Shown: positions 26,780 through 38,316, counted from the first letter of the stretch. The stretch: 64,000 nt of DNA from Arthrobacter sp. Soil762 (GCF_001428335.1 NZ_LMSG01000003.1:1-64000); one strand, 5' to 3'. Notes: a model not told the origin generated them from the letters alone. Translations and numbers: made by a program.

Positions 26780-28148
26780 CGAGGGCCTGCACGATCTGCG
26801 GTCCGAAGGCCGTGACATCCCCTGCCCCGACGGTCAGGATGATGTCGCCGGGCCCGGCGGCGTCCATAAGGGCTGCAACCGCCCCGCCCGGCTCCACCAG
26901 GCGTCCGTTGGGTGACAGGTGCTCGGCGATGAGCTGGCTGCTGACTCCTGGGATGGGATCTTCGCGCGCGGGGTATATGTCCAGGACCAGGGCGGTGTCT
27001 GCCAGGTTCAGCGCGTCTGCGAACTCCCTGGCAAACTCCCTGGTGCGGGAGAACAGGTGCGGCTGGAACAAAACATGGACGCGGTGCCCGCCGGCGACGG
27101 ACCGTGCAGCCGTCAGTGCGGCTCGGACCTCGGTGGGGTGGTGGGCATAGTCGTCATAGACGCGCACGCCGCGCGACTCCCCTTTCAGTTCAAAGCGCCG
27201 GGAAGCGCCCGAGAAGTGCGCCAGGGCACGCGCGGCAGCTTCGGCGTCGACGCCCAGCTCCAGCGCGACGGCGACGGCGGCGGCAGCGTTCAGCGCGTTG
27301 TGCCTGCCCGGGACCTGCAGGTCCAGGGCGAACCGTCCGGCGGGTGAGGAGACCGCCACGTCCCCGGGGCCGCCGTCGTGCAGCACCAGGTCCGACCCGT
27401 CCGAGGTGCCGTACAGCACCACCCGGGTGTTGCCGCGGGCGAGCGTGCGCTCTGCCAGGGCTGCGGCGCCGGCATCGTCAGCGCAGGCAATCAGGACGCC
27501 GTCGGCCGGAAGCAGCGCCGTGAAGCGGTCGAAGGACTCGTAGACGGCCTCGGCGGTGCCGTAGTGGTCCAGGTGATCGGGTTCGACGTTGGTGACCACG
27601 GCTATCTTTGGCCGGTAGTTCAGGAAGGAGCCGTCGGACTCGTCCGCTTCGGCCACAAAGACCCCTGACGTGCCGTGGGCGGCATTGACGCCGAGCGCAG
27701 GGACGTTGGCGCCGATGGCAAACGACGGATCCATCCCGGCGCCCTGGAGCAGGACGGTGATCATGGAGGTGGTGGTGGACTTGCCGTGGGTGCCTGCCAC
27801 GGTCACCACGAGGTCGTCCCCCATGGTGGCCGCGAGGGCCTCCGAGCGGTGCAGCACGGGCAGGCCGGCCGCACGCGCGGCCACCAGTTCGGGGTTGTCC
27901 GCACGGATCGCCGAGCCGGCCACCACGGTCTGGGCATTGCCCAGGTTGGCGGCGGCGTATCCGACGGCGATCCTCGCGCCGGCGGCGGCCAGCTCCGCCA
28001 TCACCGGAAGGTCCTTGGCATCCGATCCGCTGACGGCGACGCCGCGGGCCACCATGATGCGGGCCACGGCGGACATTCCCACGCCGCCGATGCCGATGAA
28101 ATGGACGCGGCCCAGGGACTCCTGGCTGCGGATGCTTGCGGGGATCAT
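26772..28148 (-). CDS. murC: UDP-N-acetylmuramate-L-alanine ligase
   Basis: 458 residues. MurC adds L-alanine to UDP-MurNAc with ATP. Motifs: Rossmann-like [15 protein letters not shown] near the start, the P-loop [14 protein letters not shown] (about 115), [20 protein letters not shown] and [10 protein letters not shown]. It starts at an ATG overlapping the murG stop by four bases, in the middle of the mur/fts run, which implies translational coupling. No truncation is seen. Confidence 0.97.
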   Translation of the reverse strand: MIPASIRSQESLGRVHFIGIGGVGMSAVARIMVARGVAVSGSDAKDLPVMAELAAAGARIAVGYAAANLGNAQTVVAGSAIRADNPELVAARAAGLPVLHRSEALAATMGDDLVVTVAGTHGKSTTTSMITVLLQGAGMDPSFAIGANVPALGVNAAHGTSGVFVAEADESDGSFLNYRPKIAVVTNVEPDHLDHYGTAEAVYESFDRFTALLPADGVLIACADDAGAAALAERTLARGNTRVVLYGTSDGSDLVLHDGGPGDVAVSSPAGRFALDLQVPGRHNALNAAAAVAVALELGVDAEAAARALAHFSGASRRFELKGESRGVRVYDDYAHHPTEVRAALTAARSVAGGHRVHVLFQPHLFSRTREFAREFADALNLADTALVLDIYPAREDPIPGVSSQLIAEHLSPNGRLVEPGGAVAALMDAAGPGDIILTVGAGDVTAFGPQIVQALGG

Positions 28149-29245
28149 GCGGATACCGCTTCCAGGACAAGATCAGCCATGCGCTGATCGGCGTTTCTGA
28201 TGCCAAGGCGGCGCGAGCTGGCGGCCATGGTGGCCAGGCGGCCGGGGTCGGTGACCAGGGGGATGAGCTGGCCCGCCACCCACTGCGCGGTGAAGTCCTT
28301 GTCCTGGACCAGGAGTGCGCCACCGGCGTTCACGAGCCCCGCCGCGTTGAGCGCCTGCTCGCCGTTGCCGATGGGCAGCGGGACAAACACTGCCGGCACT
28401 CCCACGGCGGCCACTTCGCAGACCGTGGCTGCGCCGGACCGCGCCAGCAGCACGTCCGCGGCGGCGTACACCCGTTCCATGCCGTCCACGTACTCCACCT
28501 GCCGGTAGCCCGGTGCGGCGAGCGGGCCGCCGTCGGGTCCCAAAACCATCTTGCCGCGGCCGGTGATGTGGAGCGTCTGGATTCCCGCCGCGCCAAGGTC
28601 CTGGACGGCGGTTGCGACTGCGCGGTTGATGCTCTGGGCGCCGGAGGAACCGCCGGTCACAATCAGCGTGGGAGTGGTGGGATCCAGGCCGAGTTCTTCG
28701 CGCGCGGCGGCGCGGGCAGCGTTCCGGTCCAGGCTGGAGATTTCGGTCCGCATGGGCATGCCGACATGGCGGGCGTGACGCAGGCGCGTGGTGTCGAAGG
28801 CGGTGGCCACGTGACGGGTCAGGAACGATCCCACCCGGTTGGCCAGGCCGGGCCTGGTATTGGCCTCATGGATCACGATGGGGATTCCCCGGCGCCGGGC
28901 GGCGAGGTACAGGGGTGTGCAGACGTAGCCGCCGACGCCCACCAGGACGTCGGCCGAGGCGTCGTCGAGGATGCGTCCGGACTGCCTGACCGCCCCGGCC
29001 AGCCGTGCGGGCAGCCTGAGCAGGTCAATGGAAGGTTTCCGCGGAAACGGCACGCGGTCGATGGTTGCCAGGTCCAGGCCGGCGGCGGGCACCAGCCGGG
29101 TTTCCATGCCGGCGGGGGTGCCAACGGCGAGCAGCCTGGCGCCGGGCGCGGCGGCACGCAGGGCGGCCGCGATGGCCAGCAGGGGGCTGATGTGGCCGGC
29201 GGTTCCGCCGCCCGCCAGGACAATGGACAGGTTCTGGGAAGTCAT
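28145..29245 (-). CDS. murG: UDP-GlcNAc:undecaprenyl-MurNAc-pentapeptide transferase
   Basis: 366 residues. MurG adds GlcNAc to lipid I, making lipid II on the inner face of the membrane. Signatures of the GT-B fold are [16 protein letters not shown] near the N-terminus, [26 protein letters not shown], and the C-terminal UDP-binding [22 protein letters not shown]. It begins six bases after ftsW and ends overlapping murC by four bases. Confidence 0.97.
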   Translation of the reverse strand: MTSQNLSIVLAGGGTAGHISPLLAIAAALRAAAPGARLLAVGTPAGMETRLVPAAGLDLATIDRVPFPRKPSIDLLRLPARLAGAVRQSGRILDDASADVLVGVGGYVCTPLYLAARRRGIPIVIHEANTRPGLANRVGSFLTRHVATAFDTTRLRHARHVGMPMRTEISSLDRNAARAAAREELGLDPTTPTLIVTGGSSGAQSINRAVATAVQDLGAAGIQTLHITGRGKMVLGPDGGPLAAPGYRQVEYVDGMERVYAAADVLLARSGAATVCEVAAVGVPAVFVPLPIGNGEQALNAAGLVNAGGALLVQDKDFTAQWVAGQLIPLVTDPGRLATMAASSRRLGIRNADQRMADLVLEAVSA

Positions 29246-29251
29246 CTGGTG

Positions 29252-30640
29252 CTACGTACGCTTTCTTGCGGTTGTTGTGGGGCTGGCGGTTTTGCGGGCA
29301 ACGGTTGTCGTGCCGGCGGTTTTCCGGCCAGCAGGTTTGCGGCCAGCGGCTCCCCCGGCCTTCTTGGCGCCGAATTTGAGCAGTTTCTTCGGCCGGAGGG
29401 CAGGCGCCATCTGTTCGCGGGCGAGCGAGAGCACCACCCCCACGGCGCAGAGCGACATCAGCAATGCCGAACCGCCGTAGGAAATGAACGGCAGCGGCAC
29501 GCCGATCACAGGCATCAGCCCTGTCACCACGGCCATGTTGACCGTGGCCTGCCCCAGCAGCCACACCATGATGGTGCCGGCCAGCACCCGGTGGAACATG
29601 TCCTCCTGCGCCACCACTACGCGGTAGATGGCGGCGCCGAGGATGGCGAAAAGGACAAGCACGACGACGGTGCCCACCAGGCCGAGTTCCTCGCCGATGA
29701 TGGCGAAGATGAAGTCGTTATGGGCTTCCGGGATCCAGCTGTACTTCTGCCGGCTTTGGCCGAGGCCAACGCCGAACCAGCCCCCGGACGCGAGCCCGTA
29801 GAGCCCGTTGGTGGCCTGGTAGTTGGCGTCAATGCCGTCGGCACAGGACTGGCCTGTCCACCACGATGTGATGCGGCACATGCGGTTTGAGCTGGTGATG
29901 GCCATGACGGCCGTGCCGGCCGCCGCGGCCAGGGCGGCGAAACCGAACAGGTACAGCGGCACGCCGGCGAAGAAGAGGGCGGCAGCAGTGATCATCATGA
30001 TGATCATGGCCGTGCCCAGGTCATTGCCCAGCAGGACCAGGCCGATGACCCCACCCGCCAGCGGCACGGCCGGGATCAGCACGTGGGGCCAGCGGCGCAG
30101 CAGCTTCCCTTTCCTGGCCAGGACCGTGGCCATCCACAGCGCCAGAGTCAGCTTGGACGCCTCGGACGGCTGGAAGGTGATGCCGCCAAGGTCGATCCAG
30201 TTCTTGTTGCCGTTAACTTCGTCACCGATCAGCTGCACCAGGACCAGGAGGACAAGGGCCCCGCCCAGCCCCGGCCAGGCCAGGCGCTTCAGCCAGACCA
30301 CGTTGATGCGCGAGAGGACAAACATGGTGAAAATGCCGATGGCGGCGAACATTCCCTGCTTGAGGGCGTCGCCGTAGGGCGATTTTCCGGCAGCGATGGA
30401 TTCGACGCTGGAGGCCGACAACACCATCATGATGCCGATGGCGGTCAGGGCCAGCGTGGAACCAAGGATCAGGTAATACGTTGAGCCGTTCTTGGAGGTG
30501 CCGGTTCCTTCCAGCGTGGACCAGAAGGCCTGGTACCAGTCCCGGATCCGGTCCGGCAGGGTGATAGTGGACTTTACGGGAGAAGCGGGTTTCCCGGCGC
30601 GCGGCCGGGAGGCCGGCGACCGGGTGGGCGTGCTGACCAT
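29252..30640 (-). CDS. ftsW: Septal peptidoglycan glycosyltransferase FtsW
   Basis: 462 residues, a SEDS-family polymerase with about ten membrane segments. It polymerises lipid II together with the transpeptidase FtsI. Family residues include WIDLGGITFQPSEASKL, the extracellular loop around HNDFIFAIIGEELG, and PFISYGGSALL near the C-terminus. The last 45 residues form a basic tail of repeated Lys/Arg-Ala-Thr/Gly units. Mycobacterial FtsW also has a long C-terminal tail, which has been linked to FtsZ binding. The N-terminal tail is basic too. The gene is two bases from murD. Confidence 0.96.
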   Translation of the reverse strand: MVSTPTRSPASRPRAGKPASPVKSTITLPDRIRDWYQAFWSTLEGTGTSKNGSTYYLILGSTLALTAIGIMMVLSASSVESIAAGKSPYGDALKQGMFAAIGIFTMFVLSRINVVWLKRLAWPGLGGALVLLVLVQLIGDEVNGNKNWIDLGGITFQPSEASKLTLALWMATVLARKGKLLRRWPHVLIPAVPLAGGVIGLVLLGNDLGTAMIIMMITAAALFFAGVPLYLFGFAALAAAAGTAVMAITSSNRMCRITSWWTGQSCADGIDANYQATNGLYGLASGGWFGVGLGQSRQKYSWIPEAHNDFIFAIIGEELGLVGTVVVLVLFAILGAAIYRVVVAQEDMFHRVLAGTIMVWLLGQATVNMAVVTGLMPVIGVPLPFISYGGSALLMSLCAVGVVLSLAREQMAPALRPKKLLKFGAKKAGGAAGRKPAGRKTAGTTTVARKTASPTTTARKRT

Positions 30641-30642
30641 TG

Positions 30643-32205
30643 TTACTCCTCGCCGGTCTGGGCCTGCCCTTCCACCAGCTCGCGGACAGCTTCAATAAAG
30701 GCGTCGCCGCGGTGAGCATAGGAAGAGAACTGATCCATGGAAGCAGCTGCCGGGGCCATCAGCACGGTGTCGCCGGATGCCGCCAGCTGCGCCGCTGACG
30801 CAACGGCCCGGAACATCACGGCCGCACCGGAATCCGGCGAGCTGTCCGTGGTGGCTCCGCCCGTTGCGGCAGTCTGCATATTTTCAGTGTCGCCCGGCGG
30901 CGTCGTGATCACGGGGACATCCGGCGCGTGTCGCTGCAAGGCCTCCGCAAGCGCGGCGGTGTCCGTACCGATGAGTACCACAGCCTTGAGCCGGGCGGCG
31001 TGGTCCCGGACCAGGTGGTCGTAGCTGACGCCCTTGGACAGGCCGCCGGCGATCCAGATGACGTTTTCAAAGGTGGCCAGTGACGCGGCTGCTGCGTGCG
31101 GGTTGGTGGCCTTGGAATCGTTGACCCAGAGCACGCCGTTCTGCTTGGCGACCGGCTGGATGCGGTGGTTCCCCGGCACGCAGTCCTGGATGCCCTGGCG
31201 CACGGCCTTCGCATCCACACCGTAAGCCCGGACCAGGGCTGCAGCCGCAAGGGCGTTCGCCACCATGTGCCGGGGCGCAAACTGCCCCAGGTCGGTCATC
31301 GAAGCCAGCTCGGCGGCGCTGTCCCTGCGTTCCTCGATAAACGCGCGGTCCACGAGCAGGCCCTCCACCACGCCGAGCATGCTGATGGACGGCGTTAGTG
31401 TGGTGAAGCCGACGGCCCGGCAGCCCTCCACAACGTCCGCGTCCTCAACCATCCGTTCGGTCTCGATCTGTTCCGCATTGAAGATGCAGGCCTTCTGGGT
31501 CCGCGCATAGACCTTGGCTTTGTCCGCGAGGTAGGAATTGTAGGAACCGTGCCAGTCAACGTGATCCTCAGCCACGTTCAGGCAGACGCTGGCCACCGGC
31601 GACAGCGTTTCAGCCCAATGCAGCTGGAAGCTGGAAAGTTCAACCGCGAAGACGTCGTACTCCACGGGGTCGCGGAGGGCGTCCAGGATGGGGGTGCCCA
31701 CATTGCCGACCGCGATGGCCTTCAGGCCGGCGGCCTGCAGCATCGACGCCGTCAGGCCCACCGTGGTGGTCTTGCCGTTGGTGCCGGTGATGGTCAGCCA
31801 GTCAGCGGTCTTGTGCCCGGCCCGGACCCGCAGGCGCCAGGCAAGCTCGACGTCGCCCCAGACCGGAATGTGGGCGCGCGCAGCGGCCGCCAGGAGCGCC
31901 TGGTCAGGCCGCCAACCCGGGGAGGTCACGATGAGGTCGGGGAAGCTGCCATCGATCTTGGGGATCCTGTTGACGGCTTCCTCGCCCAGGAGCACGTCCA
32001 CGGCGCCGACGATCTTCAGGGTGTCGGCATGTGCCTTAGCTGTCTCGGACGTGGCGGCATCAACCACCACCACCCGGGCACCGAGTTCGATGAGGGTATC
32101 TGCCGCGGCGAACCCGGACACACCGATGCCGGTGACTGCAACGCGCAGCCCTGCCCAGTCAGAATCCCAACTGACCAGGTCTTGCAGGCGGGGAGAAACA
32201 GTCAC
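30643..32205 (-). CDS. murD: UDP-MurNAc-L-alanine:D-glutamate ligase
   Basis: 520 residues from the GTG at 32205, which overlaps the mraY stop as GTGA; an ATG at 32220 is an alternative. MurD adds D-glutamate in the third cytoplasmic precursor step counted from UDP-MurNAc formation. Motifs: [17 protein letters not shown], the P-loop [26 protein letters not shown] and [15 protein letters not shown]. It is longer than the usual 440-450 residues, with extra Gly/Ser/Thr-rich sequence near residues 415-445 (around [16 protein letters not shown]). Confidence 0.96.
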   Translation of the reverse strand: MTVSPRLQDLVSWDSDWAGLRVAVTGIGVSGFAAADTLIELGARVVVVDAATSETAKAHADTLKIVGAVDVLLGEEAVNRIPKIDGSFPDLIVTSPGWRPDQALLAAAARAHIPVWGDVELAWRLRVRAGHKTADWLTITGTNGKTTTVGLTASMLQAAGLKAIAVGNVGTPILDALRDPVEYDVFAVELSSFQLHWAETLSPVASVCLNVAEDHVDWHGSYNSYLADKAKVYARTQKACIFNAEQIETERMVEDADVVEGCRAVGFTTLTPSISMLGVVEGLLVDRAFIEERRDSAAELASMTDLGQFAPRHMVANALAAAALVRAYGVDAKAVRQGIQDCVPGNHRIQPVAKQNGVLWVNDSKATNPHAAAASLATFENVIWIAGGLSKGVSYDHLVRDHAARLKAVVLIGTDTAALAEALQRHAPDVPVITTPPGDTENMQTAATGGATTDSSPDSGAAVMFRAVASAAQLAASGDTVLMAPAAASMDQFSSYAHRGDAFIEAVRELVEGQAQTGEE

Positions 32206-33311
32206 AGGAGCACAACCCATTCAGCGTAGAAGACACCCAGGCCCACGGCCACGAAGAGACCGCCCAGGATCCAGAACCGGACCACCACCGTGACTTCTGC
32301 CCAGCCCTTGAGTTCGAAGTGGTGCTGCAGCGGTGCCATCTTGAAAACGCGTTTACCGCCGGTGGCTTTGAAGTAGCCCACCTGGATGATCACGGACAGG
32401 GTAATCAGGACGAACAGGCCGCCGATGATTCCCAGCAGCAGTTCCGTCCGCGACAGGATGGCGAAGCCGGCGATCGCGCCGCCGATGGCCAATGACCCGG
32501 TGTCACCCATGAAAATCTTGGCCGGGGAGGTGTTCCACCAGAGGAATCCCACGAGGGCGGCGCTCAGGATGGCTGCCAGGAGCGCCAGGTCCAGGGGGTC
32601 GCGGACGGAGTAGCAGCCGCTGCCGGCTTCCCGCGGCGACCCGCAGGCCTGGTTGTTCTGCCAGATGCCCATCAGCGTGTAGGCACCGAAGACCATGACC
32701 GAGGCACCGGCAGCGAGACCGTCCAGGCCGTCCGTCAGGTTCACGCCGTTGGTCGCCGCCGTGACGATCAGGTTGGACCAGAGGACAAAGAGGATTGCGC
32801 CGACCACCGTGCCGGCGAAGGCCAGGTCCAGCCAGGGAATGTCGCGGACCAGGGAGATTTTGGTCGAGGCCGGCGTCAGGCCGTCCGGGTCGGGAAAGTT
32901 CAGTGCCAGGATGGCGAAGGCTATGCCTACCGCGGCCTGGAGGATGAGCTTCGCCTTCGCGTCAAGGCCAAGGCTCCGCTGGCGGGAGATCTTGATGAAA
33001 TCGTCCAGGAAGCCCACCAACCCCATGCCGACCATCAGGAAGAGCAGGATCAGGGCCGAGGCGGAGGGGCCTGCCGAGTCCGGGTTCATCATCCACATAA
33101 TCAGGTGGGTCAGCCCGTAGCTGAGCAGGACCGCGCCCACCACCACGGTGCCGCCCATGGTGGGCGTACCGCGTTTGGTGTGGTGGGATGTGGGTCCGTC
33201 ATCACGGATGAATTGGCCGTAGCTCTTGCGGACAAGCAAGCGGATAAACAGCGGCGTTCCCACCAAGGCAAACAGCAGGGCAAGTCCTGCGCCGATCAGT
33301 AGTGCAATCAC
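32202..33311 (-). CDS. mraY: Phospho-MurNAc-pentapeptide translocase
   Basis: 369 residues from a GTG overlapping the murF stop. MraY transfers phospho-MurNAc-pentapeptide to undecaprenyl phosphate to make lipid I. About ten membrane segments are present. Family motifs are [10 protein letters not shown], the aspartate-rich [23 protein letters not shown] and [12 protein letters not shown], then the histidine-rich [13 protein letters not shown] on the cytoplasmic side. All catalytic regions are intact. Confidence 0.97.
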   Translation of the reverse strand: MIALLIGAGLALLFALVGTPLFIRLLVRKSYGQFIRDDGPTSHHTKRGTPTMGGTVVVGAVLLSYGLTHLIMWMMNPDSAGPSASALILLFLMVGMGLVGFLDDFIKISRQRSLGLDAKAKLILQAAVGIAFAILALNFPDPDGLTPASTKISLVRDIPWLDLAFAGTVVGAILFVLWSNLIVTAATNGVNLTDGLDGLAAGASVMVFGAYTLMGIWQNNQACGSPREAGSGCYSVRDPLDLALLAAILSAALVGFLWWNTSPAKIFMGDTGSLAIGGAIAGFAILSRTELLLGIIGGLFVLITLSVIIQVGYFKATGGKRVFKMAPLQHHFELKGWAEVTVVVRFWILGGLFVAVGLGVFYAEWVVLL

Positions 33312-34774
33312 AGCAGCTCGCTCCCTTCATCGGTGGGTTCCGTGGATTGTGGGGGTAATGCTATCCGATCGCCCAGGTGCCGCAGTCCAACGCTGTTGGA
33401 CGACTTGAAAAGCACCAGGTCGCCGGGCTCAAGCTCGGCGTTCAGGAGCGCATAGGCGTCCTCGGCGGTTTCGGCAAAGACGCATTCGTCGCCCCAGGAA
33501 CCCTCCTGGACGGCGGAAACGTATAGTGCGCGGGCTTCGAGGCCGACGACGACCAGCCGGGAAATGTTCAGGCGGACCACCTGGGTGCCCACAATGGTGT
33601 GTTCACGGATCGAATCAGGTCCCAGTTCCAGCATGGCGCCCAGGACGGCCCAGGTGCGCCGTCCGCGGCCAAGGTCGGCCAGCGTGCGCAGGGCCGCCCG
33701 CATGGACTCCGGGTTCGCGTTGTAGGCGTCGTTGATGATGGTCACGCCGTCAGCACGTTCAGTGCGTTCCATCCGCCAACGGCTGGCTGCTGACTGTGTG
33801 CTCAGCGATACGGCGATGTCCTTGCCGGACACTCCGGCCGCGTGCGCGGCCGCTGCTGCGGCGAGGAGGTTGCCGGTGTGGTGGGCGCCGATGAGGCGAC
33901 TGCTGACGTGCAGGCCTGTTTCGGCGCCGGGCAGGACGAGCTCGAATTCCGGGTTGCCCTCAGCGTTTGTGTCCGGATTCTCGGCCCGAACGGTCGCGTC
34001 CGGGCGTCCTTCGGCCGAGAAGCCCAGCACTGTGGCGCCGGTGCGGCTGCGCATGGCAGCGACGCGGTCGTCGTCGAGGTTGATGACCGCGGTGCCGCCG
34101 GCGGCGAGGGCCTCCACCAGTTCACCCTTGGCCTGGGCAATGTTTTCCACGCCACCGAACTCCCCGGCGTGGGCAGTGCCGATGCCGAGGACGACGCCGA
34201 TGTCAGGCCTCACCATGTCGGCCAGGTAGCGGATGTGCCCGATGCCCGTGGCGCCCATCTCGATCACCAGGTACCGCGTTTGGGTGTCGGCGCGGAAGAC
34301 GGTGAGCGGTACGCCCACCTCGCCGTTGTAGGACCCCTGCGGGGCAACGGTGGCACCCTGCTGGGTGAGGATGCCGGCGAGGAGGTCCTTCGTGGTGGTC
34401 TTCCCGGCAGAACCGGTGATCCCGATGACGGTCAGGGCGTCGCCTGCGGCAGACCGGGCCAGACGGATCCGACGGACCGCTTCGGCGGCCAGCGCCCCCA
34501 TGGCCAGCACGGCATCCTCTACCAGGACGGCCGGATAGTTGATGCCGTCCGGGCCCGCTACGGGGCGCTCGGCGAGGACCAGCACCGCACCGCGGCTGAA
34601 GGCGGCGGCAACGAAGTCGTGGCCATCAGCGTGCTCGCCAGGTTTCGCCACGTACAGCGACCCGGCGGCAGCCTCGCGCGAATCGGTGACCACCGAAAGG
34701 GGCGTGATCCCCGGATCGGCGTCCAGGCGTCCGTGTGTGATATCGGCGATTTCCGCCGCAGTAAGTGCAATCAT
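33308..34774 (-). CDS. murF: UDP-MurNAc-tripeptide:D-Ala-D-Ala ligase
   Basis: 488 residues. MurF adds the D-alanyl-D-alanine dipeptide to the UDP-MurNAc tripeptide. Visible motifs: [13 protein letters not shown] in the N-terminal substrate domain, the P-loop [14 protein letters not shown] (about 118-131), and in the C-terminal domain [15 protein letters not shown] and [11 protein letters not shown] six-base gap follows murE. No ddl gene is in the window, so the dipeptide ligase is elsewhere. Confidence 0.97.
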   Translation of the reverse strand: MIALTAAEIADITHGRLDADPGITPLSVVTDSREAAAGSLYVAKPGEHADGHDFVAAAFSRGAVLVLAERPVAGPDGINYPAVLVEDAVLAMGALAAEAVRRIRLARSAAGDALTVIGITGSAGKTTTKDLLAGILTQQGATVAPQGSYNGEVGVPLTVFRADTQTRYLVIEMGATGIGHIRYLADMVRPDIGVVLGIGTAHAGEFGGVENIAQAKGELVEALAAGGTAVINLDDDRVAAMRSRTGATVLGFSAEGRPDATVRAENPDTNAEGNPEFELVLPGAETGLHVSSRLIGAHHTGNLLAAAAAAHAAGVSGKDIAVSLSTQSAASRWRMERTERADGVTIINDAYNANPESMRAALRTLADLGRGRRTWAVLGAMLELGPDSIREHTIVGTQVVRLNISRLVVVGLEARALYVSAVQEGSWGDECVFAETAEDAYALLNAELEPGDLVLFKSSNSVGLRHLGDRIALPPQSTEPTDEGSELL

Positions 34775-34780
34775 CTCGGT

Positions 34781-36430
34781 CTAGGACTCTATCCGGTCGT
34801 CTCGGAGAACGGTGAATCCCCTGGCTGTCAAGGCGTTCCGCAGTTCCACACGGTCGTCCAGTGCAAGATTGACGCCCTTGACTTCCTGCCAGACCTCATG
34901 GCCGCGGCCGGCCACAAGAATGGTGTCGGCCGGACCGGCCAGTTCCACGGCGCGCCGGATGGCGGCGTCGCGGGGATAAACCTCTTCGATGACACACTCC
35001 GGAGATTCCTGTTCGCGCTCCGACCGTGCGCCCGCCAGCACATCTGCCCTGATGGCCGCAGGGTCCTCGTCGTGGGGGTCGTCATCCGTGACGATGACGA
35101 TGTCGGCCATCTTTGCGGCGACGGCGCCCATGGCGGGACGTTTGCCCTGGTCGCGCTGTCCGGTGGCTCCGAAAACCACGATCACCCGGGAGCCGGGCAG
35201 CGGTGACCTGACCGCTTCAAGTGCGCGTGCCAGTGCATCAGTGTTGTGGGCGAAGTCCACGACGGCCGCCGGTTCTTCGGAGACGAGCTGCATGCGTCCC
35301 GGTACCGCCACGGTGAAGGGGTCGCGGTGGTCCAGGGCGGCCTGCACGGTGGTGGCGTCCATTCCGCTGGCCAGGACCATTACGGTGGCCAGTGCGGCGT
35401 TGGCGACGTTGAATGCGCCAGGCAGGCCGGTGTGGACATTCAGGGTAACTCCGTCGGGTCCCTGCAGGCTGAAGTCGGTACCCAGCCCACGCGCGGAGGT
35501 GGACGTTACGGTCCAGTCTGTGGGAGCTCCGCCGGGTGTCATCGAGAGGGTGGTGACCGGGATCCGTGCCGTGGCAGCAAGCCTGCGGCCCCATTCGTCG
35601 TCGACCGTCACCACAGCACTGCGGGCACGGCTGGGCGTGAACAGTTCCGCCTTTGTGGCGAAGTAGTCCTCCATGGTGCCGTGCAGATCCAGATGGTCCT
35701 GCGTCAGGTTCGTGAAACCGGCAACGTCGAAGAGCACACCGTCCACCCGCTGGAAGGATACGGCGTGGGAGGAGACTTCCATGGACGCGGCGTCCAGTCC
35801 CCGTTCCCGCATGAGGGCGAGCAAGCCGTGGAGATCCGGTGACTCAGGCGTGGTCAGGAGGCTGGGAACCGGTTCTCCGCCGGCCAGGATTTCGATGGTT
35901 CCGATCAGGCCGGTCTGCTGCCCGAGCGCACGGAGCAAGGCGTTGATGAAGTACGTGGTGGTGGTCTTGCCGTTGGTTCCCGTCACACCATACAAGTGCG
36001 GCGTCCGTCCGCCTGCTGGCTGGCTCTGGTAGATCATGGCGGACAGCGGCCCCACCACGTTGCGGGGCCCGTCAACCACAAGTACCGGGACCGATGCTTC
36101 GGCGGTATCCGCAGACAGCGCGAGAAGGCGTGCGCCGGCGTCGTCGGTCAGGACTGCCACCGCTCCCCTGCCGACCGCCTGCGACACGAAGTCTGCGCCA
36201 TGGCGGGAAGCACCAGGCAGCGCCACATACAGGTCGCCCTGCTCCACGGTTCTCGAGTTCAGTGAAATTCCCGTGACGCTGACGGCAGCGGAGGCGCCCG
36301 GGACCTGCACACCGATCGCGTCGCCGATCGTGTCCAGGCTGACGGCAGCAACTGCCGTAGGCCTGAACCGCGTGGGGGCCGGTTCCCCTGCCGGCCCCGC
36401 GTTGCTGGCTGATGCGTTCTGCTCTGACAA
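34781..36430 (-). CDS. murE: UDP-MurNAc-L-Ala-D-Glu ligase, probably L-lysine adding
   Basis: 549 residues from a TTG start preceded by GGAGA. MurE adds the third residue of the stem peptide. The P-loop [14 protein letters not shown] is at 148-161, followed by TTPESPDLH, GFTNLTQDHLDLHG and VDFAHNTDAL. The specificity loop that reads DNPR in meso-diaminopimelate enzymes is DDPH here (450-453, within TDDDPHDEDP). Loss of the Arg that grips diaminopimelate argues for L-lysine, in line with the Lys-type wall of Arthrobacter. The N-terminus is extended by about 20 low-complexity residues. Confidence 0.95.
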   Translation of the reverse strand: MSEQNASASNAGPAGEPAPTRFRPTAVAAVSLDTIGDAIGVQVPGASAAVSVTGISLNSRTVEQGDLYVALPGASRHGADFVSQAVGRGAVAVLTDDAGARLLALSADTAEASVPVLVVDGPRNVVGPLSAMIYQSQPAGGRTPHLYGVTGTNGKTTTTYFINALLRALGQQTGLIGTIEILAGGEPVPSLLTTPESPDLHGLLALMRERGLDAASMEVSSHAVSFQRVDGVLFDVAGFTNLTQDHLDLHGTMEDYFATKAELFTPSRARSAVVTVDDEWGRRLAATARIPVTTLSMTPGGAPTDWTVTSTSARGLGTDFSLQGPDGVTLNVHTGLPGAFNVANAALATVMVLASGMDATTVQAALDHRDPFTVAVPGRMQLVSEEPAAVVDFAHNTDALARALEAVRSPLPGSRVIVVFGATGQRDQGKRPAMGAVAAKMADIVIVTDDDPHDEDPAAIRADVLAGARSEREQESPECVIEEVYPRDAAIRRAVELAGPADTILVAGRGHEVWQEVKGVNLALDDRVELRNALTARGFTVLRDDRIES

Positions 36431-36519
36431 GGGAATCTCCGATGGTGGTGCTAGTGGATCATGCCCGCGGGAGACTGCTTCCGCTGCGGGCGTTGGGGGA
36501 ACTGCTGCCTGGCTTGATG

Positions 36520-38316
36520 CTACTTGGCGTACTGCGGCAGCCTGGCCGGTTCGCCCGTGGACGGCTGGACGTTGTAGGTGCGCAGCGCCTGGCTCATGAC
36601 CGAACGGAACACGGGCCCCTGCGTAATGCCGTAGATATTGCCCCTGGGCCGTTGCAGCACCACCTCAACAATAAACCGGGGATCATCCATGGGCGCCATC
36701 CCCACAATTGAAGCGGTGTAGCCGCAGAACCCTGACTTCCCGTCGTCGCACGGCGATTCAGAGGTTCCGGTTTTTGCCCCCACCCGGTATCCGTCGATCG
36801 CGGCGTCCTTGATCTGGCCTTCGGTCACCGCGCTTTCCAGGATGTCCTGGACCTGCTGCGCGGTGCCGTCCGACACCACCTGGCGGGAAGGCTGCGGGGC
36901 GACTTTCTCCTCTGTTCCGTCCGGTGAAACGTACGCGTCAATCAGGCGTGGCTGGAGCATCACACCGTTGTTGGCGATCGTCTGGAAGGCTCGGACTGTC
37001 TGCAGGGTGGACTGCGATACACCCTGGCCGAACAGCACCGTGTATTCCTGGCGGCCGTCCCACTGGTCCGCCGGTGTGAGAATGCCGGAGGCCGTAGCCG
37101 GCAATCCAATGTCCGGGGCTTCGCCGATGCCGAATTTCTTAAGCCAGTCGTACCGTTGTTCCTTGGTCAGCCGCGACCCGGCCGCCACGGTGCCGGTGTT
37201 CATTGACCAACCCAGGATGCCGGCGAGCGTGCGCTCTTCGGTGCCATGGGTAAAGGCGTCTGTGAAGGTCTGGCCGTCCACGGTGTACGACGGTCCGAGT
37301 GTGAAGGTATCCAGGGGGCTGGATTTTCCTTCTTCAATGAGGGCCGCGGCCGTGATCATCTTCTGTACCGAGCCGGGCTCATACGCTGCGGTCACGGAGC
37401 GCACGCCGCGGTCCTTGGCGGCTACCCGTCCGGGATCGTTCGGATCCGGGGCATTAGTGTCCGCCATCGCGACAATGTCACCGGTCTTGGCATCCATCAC
37501 GGTGATGACACCCCACTCGGCGCCCTGTTTGTCTGACTGGCTCTGAATGGCCTGCTGGGCGAAATACTGGAGATCGGAATTGAGCGTGAGCTTGACGTCT
37601 TTGCCGTCCTCCGGCGGTGTCAGCTCATCCACGCCGACCGGAATCCGGAGACCGTCGGCACCGATCTCGAAGAGCCGCTTGCCGTCCTTCCCGCGCAGCA
37701 GCCCATCCTGCGTCTGCTCGATCCCCGCCTGGCCCGTGTTGCCGTCCTGGAGGAAGCCGATAATACCGCCGGCCACGGAACCGTTGGGGTACACGCGTTT
37801 GCTGACGCCCTCAGTGACGATGCCGGGAATACTGAGATCCGAGACCCTGAGCTCAACGTCCGGCTTCAGGTCCTTAGCGACGATGTGGTACTTCGATTCG
37901 CCCGTCACGGCGTTCCTGAGTTCGTCAGCGTCCATGCCCAGTACAGCCGCGAGTTCGCTGATGCCCTGGTCCCGGCTGACTTCGACAAGTTTGTCCACGC
38001 CCTCCTCCAGGCGCCAGAACTTCTCTGTCTTGGTGTTGGTGGTTTGGTCCACCACAACGTTGTAGCGGATCACACTGTTGGCCAGGACCGTCCCGTTGGC
38101 GCCAAGGATGCTGCCGCGTTCGGCGGGGAGGGAAGTCTCGCGCATCCGGTAATCGAGCGCCGCTGCGGCCATCCCGCCGACGTCGAGCCCTTGGACGAAA
38201 AAGAGCTTGCCGCCCACCACTAATAGCAGCGTCAGCATAATGCCCAGGCCGAGACGCAGCCGCTTGGTGGCGTTAGGGGCCTTGCCGCTTTTTGCATTGC
38301 CGGTCCTCTGCGCCAC
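36520..38316 (-). CDS. ftsI: Septal transpeptidase FtsI (class B PBP)
   Basis: 598 residues from a GTG with AAGGGAA upstream. FtsI cross-links septal peptidoglycan alongside FtsW. A membrane anchor (about 22-42) follows a basic tail. The PBP dimerisation domain comes next, then the transpeptidase domain with the active-site serine in SVQK (Ser316, Lys319), SMN (371-373) and KTGT (515-518). All three catalytic motifs are intact. An 89-base gap separates it from murE. Confidence 0.96.
   Translation of the reverse strand: MAQRTGNAKSGKAPNATKRLRLGLGIMLTLLLVVGGKLFFVQGLDVGGMAAAALDYRMRETSLPAERGSILGANGTVLANSVIRYNVVVDQTTNTKTEKFWRLEEGVDKLVEVSRDQGISELAAVLGMDADELRNAVTGESKYHIVAKDLKPDVELRVSDLSIPGIVTEGVSKRVYPNGSVAGGIIGFLQDGNTGQAGIEQTQDGLLRGKDGKRLFEIGADGLRIPVGVDELTPPEDGKDVKLTLNSDLQYFAQQAIQSQSDKQGAEWGVITVMDAKTGDIVAMADTNAPDPNDPGRVAAKDRGVRSVTAAYEPGSVQKMITAAALIEEGKSSPLDTFTLGPSYTVDGQTFTDAFTHGTEERTLAGILGWSMNTGTVAAGSRLTKEQRYDWLKKFGIGEAPDIGLPATASGILTPADQWDGRQEYTVLFGQGVSQSTLQTVRAFQTIANNGVMLQPRLIDAYVSPDGTEEKVAPQPSRQVVSDGTAQQVQDILESAVTEGQIKDAAIDGYRVGAKTGTSESPCDDGKSGFCGYTASIVGMAPMDDPRFIVEVVLQRPRGNIYGITQGPVFRSVMSQALRTYNVQPSTGEPARLPQYAK

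Noticed and set aside
28136..29890. A 584-codon plus-strand frame opposite murG and ftsW
   Set aside because: It has no recognisable motif and a composition typical of a shadow frame; both minus-strand genes are certain.
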